DNA of 64,000 nucleotides, taken from Granulicella sp. dw_53 (lineage in GTDB: Bacteria > Acidobacteriota > Terriglobia > Terriglobales > Acidobacteriaceae). This document shows, one piece after another, positions 30,953 through 40,380 of this stretch; within the stretch, counting starts at the first letter, position 1, and each line of letters opens with the position of its first letter. The stretch lies in assembly GCF_018449545.1 (NCBI RefSeq), contig NZ_JAAVUR010000001.1:372001-436000 (forward strand), read 5' to 3'. The notes under the pieces are model-generated. The model searched no databases, had not been told where the DNA came from, and saw only the letters and a list, made by a program, of their open reading frames with translations. Both the position numbers and the translations under genes were made by a program.

Positions 30953-31462
30953 CTATTTATGCCCCGCGATCGGAGGCGTCTTCCACTTCAACTCGGCTGG
31001 ATTCCAGGTCGTCACCTGCGCCGCCATCAAGCCGTCACGGGTCTCATAAGCGTCCGCCCCGCGATAGGGCTCCTTCAGCAGAGGAGAATCAGCGCGCCAC
31101 TGAACATTGATGGTATCGCCCACAATAAACGTGTGCTCGGCCACCACCTTCAGCCCGCAGGTGCCTCCCTGAGACGGCGGCTTGACCACCTCCGAAAACA
31201 TCCTCCCCAGCGCCACCTTTCCCCGCACCACCTGCCCGTTCGGACCAAAGAACTCCACGTTGTCAGGGAACTGCGCCATCAAGCGAGTCCAGTCGCAGGC
31301 ACTAAAAGCCGCCATATGCTCGGCAACGACCTTGGTCGGGGTAGGCTGACGCCTGAGCGGCGGCATCATCTGAGCAAAAATCGGCGAGTAGAGAAAAGAC
31401 AGAACAAGCAGCCGCCGCGCAGCCAGAAAAGAGGAACCAGAAAGAATCTGCATGCGAGCCAA
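30953..31462 (-). CDS. Secreted SnoaL/NTF2-like protein
   Basis: The 169-residue product has a signal peptide (LLVLSFLYSPIFAQ). The rest has the look of a SnoaL-like/NTF2-like cone-fold domain: HMAAFSACDWTRLMAQFPDNVEFFGPNGQVVRGKVALGRMF, then VVAEHTFIVGDTINVQWRADS. Such folds bind small hydrophobic ligands or act as isomerases; the specific role is unknown. The start may be 31462 or the ATG at 31453. It faces oxdC tail-to-tail and is divergent from gpmI. Confidence 0.75.
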   Translation of the reverse strand: MARMQILSGSSFLAARRLLVLSFLYSPIFAQMMPPLRRQPTPTKVVAEHMAAFSACDWTRLMAQFPDNVEFFGPNGQVVRGKVALGRMFSEVVKPPSQGGTCGLKVVAEHTFIVGDTINVQWRADSPLLKEPYRGADAYETRDGLMAAQVTTWNPAELKWKTPPIAGHK

Positions 31463-31556
31463 GATATCAGTTCAGCGGAATCCTTCCATAGAGCCTTCAC
31501 GCAATCAATCCCCTGCGGCAAAAACTGCCGCCTTCAAAAACACCAGCAAAATCGCC

Positions 31557-31768
31557 TGTCAACCCCCAAAATCAACTAACCCCTTGATCCACCTCAACAT
31601 AAAAGTGGCACGTTAGTTATGGTCCACCTCGTAAAATAGAACTAGAGATCAAAACAAGGCCCGGCCAAAAACCGGGTCTCAGCATTTAACCGAAAAGGAT
31701 GAGCCCGGAAGTCCAAAGCGAACCCTTTTCCTCAGAAGATTTTGACCCCAAATGCCGGGGGGAGGGGG
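31557..31768 (+). repeat. Dispersed intergenic element, copy A
   Basis: This is one of three related elements in the window. It opens with TGTCAA and a C-run, has CAAAATCAACTAACCCC, then AGTGGCAC-TTAGTTATG with CCACCT forming an imperfect hairpin, then GTAAAATAGAACTAGA, and ends in CCGGGGGGAGGGGG. It lies 171 bases upstream of gpmI. Its TAAAATAGAA block resembles a promoter. Copy C is nearly identical in its first 100 bases. Confidence 0.7.
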
Positions 31769-31901
31769 CGCCATGAAAGAGAGGACGAATCCGCTACCAG
31801 CGCCACCACAGGGGAACACCACCAGGTCTCAGGATCCCATCACGTCAACCCATAGACGACCCGAAAGCCCCTGACCACCCAACCTGCAGCCCTTCAGTCA
31901 C

Positions 31902-31928
31902 TTGTTCTTCACCGAGCCTTGGTATCCT
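31902..31928 (+). promoter_or_regulatory. Possible promoter of gpmI
   Basis: TTGTTC (31902-31907) and an extended -10 TGG-TATCCT (31920-31928) are 15 bases apart. The -10 ends 11 bases before the ATG, so the leader would be about 5 bases; no ribosome binding site is visible. Confidence 0.45.
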
Positions 31929-31939
31929 GTCCTCTAGAC

Positions 31940-33580
31940 ATGCCTAAGTCACCTATCGTACTTGCCATCCTCGACGGCTGGGGTTACAGCCCCAACACCC
32001 ACGGCAACGCCATCGCCCTGGCCCGCAAACCCACCTACGACGCGCTCCTCGCGCAGTACCCCAACACGCTCATCCGAGCCAGCGAGCACTTCGTCGGCCT
32101 CCCCGAAGGCCAGATGGGCAACTCCGAGGTCGGACACCTCAACCTCGGCGCGGGACGCATCGTCCGCATGGACATGACCCGCATCGACACCGCCATCGCC
32201 GACGGCAGCCTCTACACCGATCCCACCCTGGTCCGAGCCTGCGAGCTCGCCGCGCAGAAGGGAAGAGCGCTCCACCTCATCGGCCTGCTCTCCGACGGCG
32301 GCGTCCACTCCCACCAGCGTCACCTCTACGCTCTCCTCCGCCTCGCCAAACAACAGAAGCTCGCCAAGGTCTACGTCCACGCCTTCATGGACGGTCGCGA
32401 CACCATGCCCAACAGCGGCCTCGGCTACCTCGAAGCCCTCCAGCAGCAGATGCGCGAGATCGGCATCGGCAACATCGCCAGCGTCTCCGGCCGCTACTTC
32501 GCCATGGACCGCGACCTCCGCTGGGAGAAGGAGCTCCAAGCCTTCGACGCCATGGTCACAGGCCACCCCGAAGGCGGCGCGTATCCCGATCCCAGCGCCC
32601 GCATCAAGGACCTCTACAACAGCGGAATAACCGACGAGTTCATCCCACCCTTCACCTGCACCAACCTCGAAGGCAACGCCATCGGCCTCATCCGCGACGA
32701 AGACGTCGTCATCAACTTCAACTATCGCGCCGATCGCGTCCGCCAGGTCACCCGCGTCCTCACCCGCCGCTCCGGCCTGACTGCCGATCCTGTCGGCAGC
32801 CAGGGACATAACCTGCCCAAAGCCATCGAGCTCGACGAAGCCATTCCGCTCGCCATCGTCCCCGCGGACCTCCACTACGTCTGCATGACCCAATACGACA
32901 AGAACTTCGCCCTCCCCATCGTCATTCCCGCCGAGTCGATGGACAACCTCCTCGCCAACCTCCTCGCCGACGCCAACCTCCGCAACCTACGCGTCGCCGA
33001 GACCGAGAAGTACGCTCACGTAACCTACTTCTTCAACGGCGGCATCGAGAAGCCATTCCCGGGTGAAGACCGCGTCCTCGTCCCCTCACAGAAGGTCGCA
33101 ACCTACGATCTTGCCCCCGAGATGTCCGCCTCTGGCATCGCCGACGCCGTCATCAAGGCCGTCAACGATACCGCCTTCGACGTCATCATCGTCAACTTTG
33201 CCAACGCCGACATGGTCGGTCACTCCGGCAAACTCGAACCCACCATCCGCGCCGTCGAGACCGTCGATACCCAACTCGGCCGCATCTACAACGCCGTCAA
33301 ACAACGATCCGGAAACCTCCTCATCACCGCCGACCATGGCAACGCCGAGATGCTCATCGATCCCCTCACCGGCGGTCCTCATACCGCGCACACCACCAAC
33401 CCCGTACCCTTCCTCTTCGTCTCCGCAGACCTCAACCCCAACCACCGTATCCTTCGTCCCGGCGGCAGCCTCCGTGACATCTCGCCCACCATCCTCACCC
33501 TCCTCGGCCTCCAGAAACCCAACGAGATGACCGGCACCGATCTCAGCACCGCAAACGGCTCCGCAGCCGAAAAGGTATAG
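31940..33580 (+). CDS. gpmI: Phosphoglycerate mutase, cofactor-independent
   Basis: This enzyme interconverts 3- and 2-phosphoglycerate. From ATG 31940 the product is 546 residues, normal for GpmI. The motif [16 protein letters not shown] holds a manganese ligand, [15 protein letters not shown] holds the phosphorylated Ser, HAFMDGRDT and GRYFAMDRD are the substrate-binding blocks, and [12 protein letters not shown] and [13 protein letters not shown] carry further metal ligands. The frame is open a few codons upstream but the family starts at MPKSPIVL. A metallophosphatase gene follows after 9 bases. Confidence 0.98.
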   Translation: MPKSPIVLAILDGWGYSPNTHGNAIALARKPTYDALLAQYPNTLIRASEHFVGLPEGQMGNSEVGHLNLGAGRIVRMDMTRIDTAIADGSLYTDPTLVRACELAAQKGRALHLIGLLSDGGVHSHQRHLYALLRLAKQQKLAKVYVHAFMDGRDTMPNSGLGYLEALQQQMREIGIGNIASVSGRYFAMDRDLRWEKELQAFDAMVTGHPEGGAYPDPSARIKDLYNSGITDEFIPPFTCTNLEGNAIGLIRDEDVVINFNYRADRVRQVTRVLTRRSGLTADPVGSQGHNLPKAIELDEAIPLAIVPADLHYVCMTQYDKNFALPIVIPAESMDNLLANLLADANLRNLRVAETEKYAHVTYFFNGGIEKPFPGEDRVLVPSQKVATYDLAPEMSASGIADAVIKAVNDTAFDVIIVNFANADMVGHSGKLEPTIRAVETVDTQLGRIYNAVKQRSGNLLITADHGNAEMLIDPLTGGPHTAHTTNPVPFLFVSADLNPNHRILRPGGSLRDISPTILTLLGLQKPNEMTGTDLSTANGSAAEKV

Positions 33581-33589
33581 ACAACACCA

Positions 33590-34600
33590 ATGGAATACAC
33601 GATCGACACAGGCAGGCGCGCATTCCTGCGCCAGAGCTTCGCCTTCAGCGCCCTGGCAGCGCTGGGCGCCCGCACCGGCTTCGGCCTCCAGACGCCCGCT
33701 GATCCCAAGGCGAAACACATCCTCATGGTCGGCGACTGGGGCTGGGAGGAAGACGTCACCGCCCAGGCTCGGGTAGCCCGGTCGATGGTCAGCTACGCCA
33801 AACACAACTCCCTCAAGACCGAGGCTCTGTTGATGCTCGGCGATAGCTGGTACGGTCCCATGCCTCACGGCGTCGACGACCTCCGCTGGAAGGTCCAGTT
33901 CGAGGACATGTACCCCAAGAGCGCCTTCGACTGCCCCGCCTACTCGGTCATGGGCAACCACGACTACCAGAAGATGCCCGACAGCAAGGTCGACATCGAA
34001 CTGGCCTACGCCCGCAAGCCCGGTACCCGCTGGACCCAGCCGGCCCTCTGGTACACCTACGAGTTCCCAAAGAAGAATCCGCTGATGACCGTGATCGCCT
34101 TGGACAGCAATATGCCCATGGGACATAAAGACGACGGTGTGAACTTCACCCTCACACCGGCGCAGCAAGCCGAACAACTCGCCTGGTTTACTGCGGAGCT
34201 AGAAAAGCCCCGCACCACGCCCTTCCTCGTCGTCATCGCCCACCATCCCGTCTTTTCGAACGGACCCCACGGAGATCATCAAGTTCTCATTAAGGAATGG
34301 GAGCCTCTACTCCAGAAGCACAAGGTTCACCTCTACCTCGCCGGCCACGACCACGATCTACAGCACCTGGAGTTCGAAGGCCATCCCACCTCCTTCGTCA
34401 GCTCCGGCGCAGGCGGTGCCGATCTCTACACCCTCAAGATCGCCGAGTCAGCCCGCGGCCCCTACGCCCAGAAGGTCTATGGCTTCAGCCACCTCGAAGT
34501 GACGCCCGAGAAGCTGACGCTCCGCCACATCGACGCCGAGGGCAAGCTCGTTCACGCCTTCTCGAAGACGCCCGATGGAACCATAACCGTCGGAGCCTAG
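33590..34600 (+). CDS. Tat-exported metallophosphoesterase (purple acid phosphatase-like)
   Basis: The 336-residue product carries a Tat signal (GRRAFLRQSFAFSALAALG). The calcineurin-like metal-binding motifs are all there: GDWGW, LGDSWY, MGNHDYQ, IAHHPVF and AGHDHDLQ, in the correct order. The first motif is D-x-W and not D-x-H, as in purple acid phosphatases. It would hydrolyse phosphate esters in the periplasm. It is 9 bases after gpmI, so it is likely co-transcribed, which is unusual for a secreted phosphatase with a glycolytic gene. Confidence 0.9.
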   Translation: MEYTIDTGRRAFLRQSFAFSALAALGARTGFGLQTPADPKAKHILMVGDWGWEEDVTAQARVARSMVSYAKHNSLKTEALLMLGDSWYGPMPHGVDDLRWKVQFEDMYPKSAFDCPAYSVMGNHDYQKMPDSKVDIELAYARKPGTRWTQPALWYTYEFPKKNPLMTVIALDSNMPMGHKDDGVNFTLTPAQQAEQLAWFTAELEKPRTTPFLVVIAHHPVFSNGPHGDHQVLIKEWEPLLQKHKVHLYLAGHDHDLQHLEFEGHPTSFVSSGAGGADLYTLKIAESARGPYAQKVYGFSHLEVTPEKLTLRHIDAEGKLVHAFSKTPDGTITVGA

Positions 34601-34601
34601 G

Positions 34602-35204
34602 CTAAAACTCCCGGCGTCCTTCCATAGCCCGGGTCATCGTAACCTCATCCGCATACTCGATATCGCTACCGGCCGGCACGCCGGTAGCGATTCGAGTCAC
34701 CTTCAAATCGTTCTTGACCTTGCGCAGTTCGTGAGCGATATAGCCAGCGGTAGCCTCACCCTCGGTCGTCGGAGAGGTCGCCAGAATCACCTCGTCTGCA
34801 TCCACCAGGCGAGTCAACAGGTTTCCGATGCGGAGATGCTCCGGACCGACCCCGTTCACCGGCGAGAGCGTCCCATGCAGTACGTGGTACACCCCCGCAT
34901 AGCTCCGTGTCTTTTCGATCGTCGCGATGTTGGTCGGCTCTTCGATCACGCAGATCAACCGCTGGTTCCGCGAAGGACTTGTGCAGTAGCTGCAGGGATC
35001 GACGTCGGTAATGTTGTTGCACACCGAACAAAGCCGCAGATGCGCCTTCAGCTCCCGGATCGCAATCGCCAGCGCCTCCGCGTCCTCAGCGCTCGACCGC
35101 AGTACATGGAACGCCAGCCGCTGAGCGCTCTTGGTCCCAATTCCCGGCAGCTTGCGCAACTCGTCGATCAGCCGAGTCATCGGCTCCGCAAACCGGTTCG
35201 CCAT
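34602..35204 (-). CDS. recR: Recombination protein RecR
   Basis: RecR acts with RecF and RecO in loading RecA at gaps. The 200-residue product has the helix-hairpin-helix LRKLPGIGTKSAQRLAFH (residues 16-33), the zinc finger CSVCNNITDVDPCSYC (about 58-73), the Toprim core ICVIEEPTNIATIEKT and GVYHVLHG, and the Walker B-like segment. Its start overlaps the ybaB stop by one base (TAATG). It ends one base from the metallophosphatase stop, tail to tail. Confidence 0.97.
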   Translation of the reverse strand: MANRFAEPMTRLIDELRKLPGIGTKSAQRLAFHVLRSSAEDAEALAIAIRELKAHLRLCSVCNNITDVDPCSYCTSPSRNQRLICVIEEPTNIATIEKTRSYAGVYHVLHGTLSPVNGVGPEHLRIGNLLTRLVDADEVILATSPTTEGEATAGYIAHELRKVKNDLKVTRIATGVPAGSDIEYADEVTMTRAMEGRREF

Positions 35205-35536
35205 TAGGTCAACCCCGGCAGATCCGGCAATCCCATCCCACCCATCATCCCAGCCATACTCGACTTCATCGCCTCATCCGCCCGCCGCCCCGCCTCATTC
35301 ACCGCCGCCGTAATCAGGTCCTCCAGAAGCTCCAGGTCGCTGCCGCTGCTTCCAATAGCCGAAGGATCGATCCTCAGCCGCAGCACCTCCTTCTTCCCAT
35401 TCATCCGCACCGTCACCACTCCGCCGCCGGTCGAAGCTTCCACCACCGTCTCGGCCAGCTTCCGCTCCATCTGCTCCTGCATCTGCTTCGCCTGCCCGAG
35501 CATCTCTTTCATCTTTCCAAGATCGGAAAAGTTCAT
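35204..35536 (-). CDS. ybaB: YbaB/EbfC-family nucleoid-associated protein
   Basis: The 110-residue product begins MNFSDLGKMKEMLGQAKQMQ and has the helix-strand-helix of the family with a Met/Gly-rich C-terminus. It binds DNA and is nearly always found between dnaX and recR, as here. I chose ATG 35536, behind AGGAGCAGTT; the upstream frame has no family sequence. The next gene recR overlaps by one base. Confidence 0.94.
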   Translation of the reverse strand: MNFSDLGKMKEMLGQAKQMQEQMERKLAETVVEASTGGGVVTVRMNGKKEVLRLRIDPSAIGSSGSDLELLEDLITAAVNEAGRRADEAMKSSMAGMMGGMGLPDLPGLT

Positions 35537-35601
35537 AACTGCTCCTGTCTCTAGCACCTGAATCCCAAACGCAAGTCTGGATCTCTAGCTAATCTGAATC
35601 C

Positions 35602-37620
35602 CTAGTCTGAATCCCTTAGATCGATCACATTCCGTATTTCAGCGTTGAAGAGCCGCTGCGCCGCCTGCACCACCGGATGTTTTGCCGCCAATGCCTCAGC
35701 CGAACCGCTCTTCGCCACCCGAGGCTTCTTGGCCGCTGAAGTCGCGCCTGTTCCCGGAAGCAACGCCAGCTTCAAGGCTCCAGCACCGCCCTCGCGCAAC
35801 GCGGCGCGAACGATCTTTTCGGCCTCGGCATTCACCACCATCGGAAGCATCGTCTTCGATACCTCCATCTGCACTCGAATCTCTCCACCCGCGACGGTCC
35901 ACACCGCATCGTCCAGCGCCTCAGCCGCCGTCGTCTGCTTGGCCACGGCCTGCAGAGCCTCCACTGCGACTCTCTGGAACTTCACGCCCTCTTCATCCGC
36001 ACCAGACTGCACCGCAATCGGCTCCACTTCAGCTTCAGCCTGCTGCGGGATCGCCTCCTCTGGAACCGGAGCAACTTCAGCCTCAGGCTCCAGCACCGCC
36101 ACCCGAGACACTTCCACGGTCTCTCGAACCGGGGCAACGGAAGGCGCCATAGGCTTCGGAGCCTCGACGACCTGTAACGTCACCTCGATGGGTGCAGCGA
36201 CAGCAGGCTTCGCCGTGGCAACCGGAACCGGTGCCTTTACTACCGTCTCAGGAGCCGACTCGTCAAAGCGCTTCTTGCTCTGCTCAAACGGCGAGAACGA
36301 AGGCCTGCTGGGAGCAGATGCGGAAGCCGAAGAGCTCGCCGGCGTACTCGCAGGAGCGCTGACCTGCCTTGCAGGAGCGGAGCCACCGCGAGCGCCTCCG
36401 TCTCCTCCGGCTGTTCGCGTGCCAGAGGGAGCAGGGAACTGACTCAGCAACTCCTCCACTGGAAGCAGCCGGCGCAGATGAACCAGCTTCAGCAACCCCA
36501 ATTCAAAGTGGAACCTCTGCTCCTGCCGATATCCAAGTTCATCGAATGTCCGCAGCATCATCTGCAGAAACCGCGTCAGCTCCTCCTCGGTAAACAGAGC
36601 AGCCGTACGGCCAGCGCGCCTCTGCTCATCTACAGAGATCTGCAGCAACTCTCCTGCCGCACCGTCCGCTCCTTCACCTTCAGTCCCAATCCCTGCAATC
36701 TTGGCGATCAGGCAGTTCCGCAGATAACGTACGCACTGGCGAGCCAACTGCGCCGGACTGTTTCCTGCATCCAGCAGCCGATTTGCAAGCGTCATTACCT
36801 CGGCGCTGCGGTTCGCATCGACCGCCTCAAAGATCGACTCGAAGGCGGCGTTCGGCACTGTGCCCATCAGTTCGCGAATTTGCGCCGCGTCCAGCCGGGG
36901 ACGACCGTCTTCCACCGGAGCGCTCGCGATCGCCTGGTCCATGATCGACAGCGCATCGCGCATCGAACCGTCTCCGGCCTCTGCCAGCAAGCCCAGAGCA
37001 GCATCGTCTGCATCCAGACCCTCTCGCGTCGCGATCCCTCGCAGTTCGCCCAGAATGTCCACCAGTTTTACCGCGTGAAAGCTGAAGTGCTGGCATCGTG
37101 AGCGAACGGTCTGGGGAATATCCTCAGGTTGCGTCGTCGCCATCATGAAGACGATATGATCCGGCGGCTCTTCCAGCGTCTTCAGCAGCGCGTTGAAGGC
37201 AGCATCCGTGATCTGGTGTGCCTCGTCCAGGATGTAGATCTTGTACTTGTCCCGCGCTGGCCTGTACCGGGCCGCGTCACGCAACTCGCGGATCTCGTCG
37301 ATACCGCGGTTGGTTGCGGCGTCGATCTCGATCACATCGACCGCATTGCCCGCGCGAATCTCCGTGCAGCTCTCGCATACCTCGCACGGCTCCGCCGTGG
37401 GGCGAACCTCGCTGCCGATCACATTCCGGCAGTTCAGCGCCATCGCCAGGATACGTGCAATCGTCGTCTTCCCGATGCCGCGATGCCCGCTGAAGATATA
37501 TCCATGCGCGATACGCTGCTGCGTCAACGCATTCATCAACGTCACGGTCACATGATCCTGCCCCGCGACATCCGCGAAGCGCTGTGGCCGGTATTTTCTT
37601 GCTAGAACCTGATAAGCCAT
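35602..37620 (-). CDS. dnaX: DNA polymerase III gamma/tau subunit
   Basis: This 672-residue protein is the clamp-loader ATPase. Walker A GHRGIGKTT, the zinc-binding Cys cluster (CRNVIGS to CEVCESC), Walker B YILDEAHQI and the arginine finger SRC (VRSRCQHF) are present in the first 190 residues. The tau part after about 390 is a long disordered Pro/Ala/Glu-rich linker before a folded end (about 560-670). A run of adenines that could shift the frame to make gamma is not evident. The dnaX-ybaB-recR order is the usual operon. Confidence 0.97.
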   Translation of the reverse strand: MAYQVLARKYRPQRFADVAGQDHVTVTLMNALTQQRIAHGYIFSGHRGIGKTTIARILAMALNCRNVIGSEVRPTAEPCEVCESCTEIRAGNAVDVIEIDAATNRGIDEIRELRDAARYRPARDKYKIYILDEAHQITDAAFNALLKTLEEPPDHIVFMMATTQPEDIPQTVRSRCQHFSFHAVKLVDILGELRGIATREGLDADDAALGLLAEAGDGSMRDALSIMDQAIASAPVEDGRPRLDAAQIRELMGTVPNAAFESIFEAVDANRSAEVMTLANRLLDAGNSPAQLARQCVRYLRNCLIAKIAGIGTEGEGADGAAGELLQISVDEQRRAGRTAALFTEEELTRFLQMMLRTFDELGYRQEQRFHFELGLLKLVHLRRLLPVEELLSQFPAPSGTRTAGGDGGARGGSAPARQVSAPASTPASSSASASAPSRPSFSPFEQSKKRFDESAPETVVKAPVPVATAKPAVAAPIEVTLQVVEAPKPMAPSVAPVRETVEVSRVAVLEPEAEVAPVPEEAIPQQAEAEVEPIAVQSGADEEGVKFQRVAVEALQAVAKQTTAAEALDDAVWTVAGGEIRVQMEVSKTMLPMVVNAEAEKIVRAALREGGAGALKLALLPGTGATSAAKKPRVAKSGSAEALAAKHPVVQAAQRLFNAEIRNVIDLRDSD

Positions 37621-37713
37621 AGAAATAGAGGGCGACTGAACGCCGAACCTCTATTGTATCGTTCATACCGCCCGGCTGAGTCCACCCACTCCTGTGCTAA
37701 ATCCAGTCCCAAC

Positions 37714-38196
37714 TTACCGTTTTGCAGCTTTGCCATTCCCGGCTTTGCCCGCAGCGGCTTTCTTCGCCATCTTCTCCCTCCGCTTTACCTCTTCCTCGCT
37801 GAACATCGTCCCCCGGCACTTAGCCGCCCCGCAGTAGCAGTCTCCTTCGGCATCGTCGCTGTCATAGAGGTGATACTCGTACGTCAGCTCTTCCCCTGCC
37901 TTGATATCCCTCACCGCGCAGACGAAGATCCGCCCATCCACCTCTTCTGTCTCGCAGTTTGGTTCGCAGCAGTGATTGATGAACATGGCACTGCCGAAGC
38001 CGTCGATCACCATCCCCGAATCCCCGCAACTGAACAGGTAAGTAACAAACCGGTCCGCATAGCGTTCGTCCGCCTCCTCCTTCGTAAATCGCGGGCCGTC
38101 ATACTCACACACGCGCGCTCCTTTCTTGATCGCCTTGGTCGTATAGCAGCCGGCGGCGTGAATCGAAGAAGAGCGAATAACCAGACCATTTTGCAT
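37714..38196 (-). CDS. SET-domain protein lysine methyltransferase
   Basis: The 160-residue product has a complete SET domain: VIRSSSIHAAGCYTTKAI at the N-terminus, the SAM-binding FINHCCEPNCE, the catalytic region GEELTYEYHLYD and a post-SET zinc motif CYCGAAKCRG. These domains methylate lysines on proteins. The C-terminal tail is basic and disordered (MAKKAAAGKAGNGKAAKR). I start at ATG 38196, close to the domain; a longer frame reaches 38436. The substrate is unknown. Bacterial SET proteins are uncommon, and those with a post-SET motif are widely held to have come from eukaryotes. Confidence 0.85.
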   Translation of the reverse strand: MQNGLVIRSSSIHAAGCYTTKAIKKGARVCEYDGPRFTKEEADERYADRFVTYLFSCGDSGMVIDGFGSAMFINHCCEPNCETEEVDGRIFVCAVRDIKAGEELTYEYHLYDSDDAEGDCYCGAAKCRGTMFSEEEVKRREKMAKKAAAGKAGNGKAAKR

Positions 38197-38392
38197 AAAT
38201 AAAGTAGCTCCAGAGCGAGTGGGTGCAGCGCAATCAAAGTCCAGACAGGAATTCAGCCTGGAGCTGTCGAACATTCTGTAGGTCGAACCTGATGCAACAG
38301 AAGGGGATGAAACGAGGTGTCTCGAACCGACTATAACAAACACGCTCCTTCTAACGTCAAACTCAATGTCGCATCCTCGTGCAACAGCGGAG

Positions 38393-38398
38393 TAAACT
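38393..38398 (+). promoter_or_regulatory. -10-like box 7 bases before the TPR gene
   Basis: TAAACT precedes the ATG at 38406 by 7 bases and no ribosome binding site is present, suggesting a leaderless transcript. Confidence 0.35.
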
Positions 38399-38405
38399 AG
38401 AGACC

Positions 38406-39203
38406 ATGGCCGCCGACCCCAAATTCCGCGCCACAAACTTCAACGCCAGAGTTGGTACAGCCAGCCCCTGGATCCTGTTATCCGCTCTGCTCCTCGCCCC
38501 CGTCCTACAGGCTCAAACCTCCGCCCCGGCGAGCCCTCCGGCCCCTTGCACCAACCCCTGTCCCGACGCTCCCGCCGACAGCAAGCAGCCGTCGACCGTC
38601 CAGCAATTCCCATACCCAGGCGACAAGACCAAGGCCTCTCCGAAGCCACCATCCGCGAGCACCGACCCCGACGCTCCAGCCCCCGCGCCGGACGCAAACC
38701 CGGCAAAGCAGTTTCCTTACCCCGGCGATAAAACAAAAGCCGCCGACCCGGATGCCAATCCCGCCAAACAGTTCCCCTATCCGGGAGACTCAAAGAACTC
38801 GGGCAGCTCCAGCAGTTCGTCCAGCTCAGACCCGGCCCCCGACCCGGATAACCCCACCTCAACCACCGACCCGGACGATCCCGCCGCCAGCGTCGAACAA
38901 TCGCATCGCCGCAAGCTGCCTAAGGTCCGCAACCTCCAGAGCGACGACGAGCGTGAGGCCGAAGACCTCACCGTCGCCCGCTACTACCGGAATACCGGCA
39001 ACTGGAACGCCGCCTATCTACGCAGCAAAGACGCCGTCAAACTCAAGCCCGACGACCCGGACGCGCATCTCCTCCTCGCCGAGGCCGCCCACAAGCTCAA
39101 TAAGCACGACGAAGCCGTCGCCGAGTACAGCGCGCTGCTGAAACTCGACGCCTCCGACGACCAGGTCAAGACCGCCCGCAAAGCCCTCGACCACCTCCAA
39201 TAA
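38406..39203 (+). CDS. Exported TPR protein with FPYPGDKTKA repeats
   Basis: The 265-residue product has a hydrophobic N-terminal segment (WILLSALLLAPVLQAQ) that fits a signal peptide. A low-complexity middle has three copies of QFPYPGD (38601, 38706 and 38766), two of them followed by KTKA, then a Ser/Asp-rich tract. After residue about 165 comes a folded part with TPR-like helices (ARYYRNTGNWNAAYLRSKDA, then HLLLAEAAHKLNKHDEAVAEY). I chose ATG 38406 because the signal peptide follows and a TAAACT box stands just before. It is divergent from the SET gene. Function unknown. Confidence 0.78.
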   Translation: MAADPKFRATNFNARVGTASPWILLSALLLAPVLQAQTSAPASPPAPCTNPCPDAPADSKQPSTVQQFPYPGDKTKASPKPPSASTDPDAPAPAPDANPAKQFPYPGDKTKAADPDANPAKQFPYPGDSKNSGSSSSSSSSDPAPDPDNPTSTTDPDDPAASVEQSHRRKLPKVRNLQSDDEREAEDLTVARYYRNTGNWNAAYLRSKDAVKLKPDDPDAHLLLAEAAHKLNKHDEAVAEYSALLKLDASDDQVKTARKALDHLQ

Positions 39204-39265
39204 CCTGCCGCAAATGAATTCTGGTTGCTGGGCCGTCTACCGCCGTGTAGTGTGGCTCTGCCGCC

Positions 39266-40036
39266 ATGAACCCCATCTTCGAAGAGCTGGAGCGCACTCT
39301 AGCCGCCACCCTCAGCGGCCTCGACGCCCAGCAGACGCAGCTTCGCTCCACCGCGCATCTCGGCAAGTGGAGTATTCAGCAGATCGTGGAGCACCTGCTC
39401 CTCACTTACAGTTCCACCTGCCACGTCGTAGGAGTGCGCCTGGCCAAAGGAACACCCACTCGATCCAGATCCTCCCCCTGGCAGCATCTAGCCCGGTTCT
39501 GCGTCACCCGCCTCGGATACTTCCCGCGTAAGCGCGAAGCCCCACCGCCGGTCATCCCACCGGACTCCTCGGAACCCCTCGACGGCCTGCAACTCGTCAC
39601 CTTGGTGCATCAGCATCTCGATACCCTGGACTCCCTCTGTGACGAGGCTCTGGCCAGCTTCGGCCGCCGCCGTTCCATCACGCATGAGGTCCTCGGTCCC
39701 ATCAATATGCAGCAATGGCGAAGGTTTCACCTTCTTCACTCGCGCCACCACGCGAAGCAGATCGCCGCGATTCGCCGCGAACATGGTCATAGCGCGGAAT
39801 CTAGTCTTTCTTCGCCGCCGCTCCGGTCTCTTCTTCCTCCGGAGCTAGTTCGTCTTCCACTCGAAGATAACGCCGCATATAACGCAACGGCTCCTCCGCC
39901 ACTGCAAGCTCACGGAGATGGTATTTCCAGGCATCCTCGCGTGCGCTTCGTCTCGTGTAGGGTTTGCGATGGACCGTGCCAATCGACCCATCCGGCCGCG
40001 TCCGCTGAAATGTCTGGCGTGCCACCTGGAACGTGA
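39266..40036 (+). CDS. DinB-like four-helix protein, 3' end overlapping next gene
   Basis: The first about 175 residues look like a DinB/YfiT (DUF1569-like) four-helix domain: AHLGKWSIQQIVEHLLLTYSST and the metal-type His-rich motif RRFHLLHSRHHAKQIAAIRREHG. After that a low-complexity stretch of about 75 residues runs on to 40036. The usual family length ends at about 39790, so the stop may have been lost and the tail may not be conserved. The tail overlaps the minus-strand gene at 39801-40241 by 236 bases, in which the minus strand looks more protein-like. Confidence 0.7.
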   Translation: MNPIFEELERTLAATLSGLDAQQTQLRSTAHLGKWSIQQIVEHLLLTYSSTCHVVGVRLAKGTPTRSRSSPWQHLARFCVTRLGYFPRKREAPPPVIPPDSSEPLDGLQLVTLVHQHLDTLDSLCDEALASFGRRRSITHEVLGPINMQQWRRFHLLHSRHHAKQIAAIRREHGHSAESSLSSPPLRSLLPPELVRLPLEDNAAYNATAPPPLQAHGDGISRHPRVRFVSCRVCDGPCQSTHPAASAEMSGVPPGT

Positions 40037-40241
40037 TCCGTTCCCCCGCCTTCCAGAAGCTCGATGCAAACTCATGCGAAAACAGCAGGGCATAGTATCT
40101 GCGCTCAGCCGCCAGGACTTTGACCGCCTCACTTGCACTCTCCCAGGGCAAATGCAACGTGCCGATATACCATCGGCGAAATTCAAACCCGTTCGCGCGA
40201 GCCTGTGCGATGAGAAGTTGCAGCAGTTCCAGCCGAGTCAT
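39801..40241 (-). CDS. Conserved hypothetical protein
   Basis: The 146-residue product has protein-like composition (FEFRRWYIGTLHLPWESA, then YYALLFSHEFASSFWKAGE) and a basic middle, then an acidic C-terminus. GGAG lies 5 bases upstream of ATG 40241. No known domain is recognised. It overlaps the tail of the convergent DinB-like gene. Confidence 0.75.
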   Translation of the reverse strand: MTRLELLQLLIAQARANGFEFRRWYIGTLHLPWESASEAVKVLAAERRYYALLFSHEFASSFWKAGERITFQVARQTFQRTRPDGSIGTVHRKPYTRRSAREDAWKYHLRELAVAEEPLRYMRRYLRVEDELAPEEEETGAAAKKD

Positions 40242-40380
40242 AAAACTCCAGTCCAGACAAACCTGTTTCTCTAAGCTTCGTCCAAGGAAGAGTTGCAGCG
40301 CAGTAATCGTCTGCAGCCGAAGGGTATAGTGTACTTGGATTGCGCCCTACATTTGCCACCGTTGGTACGACAGAGGACAG

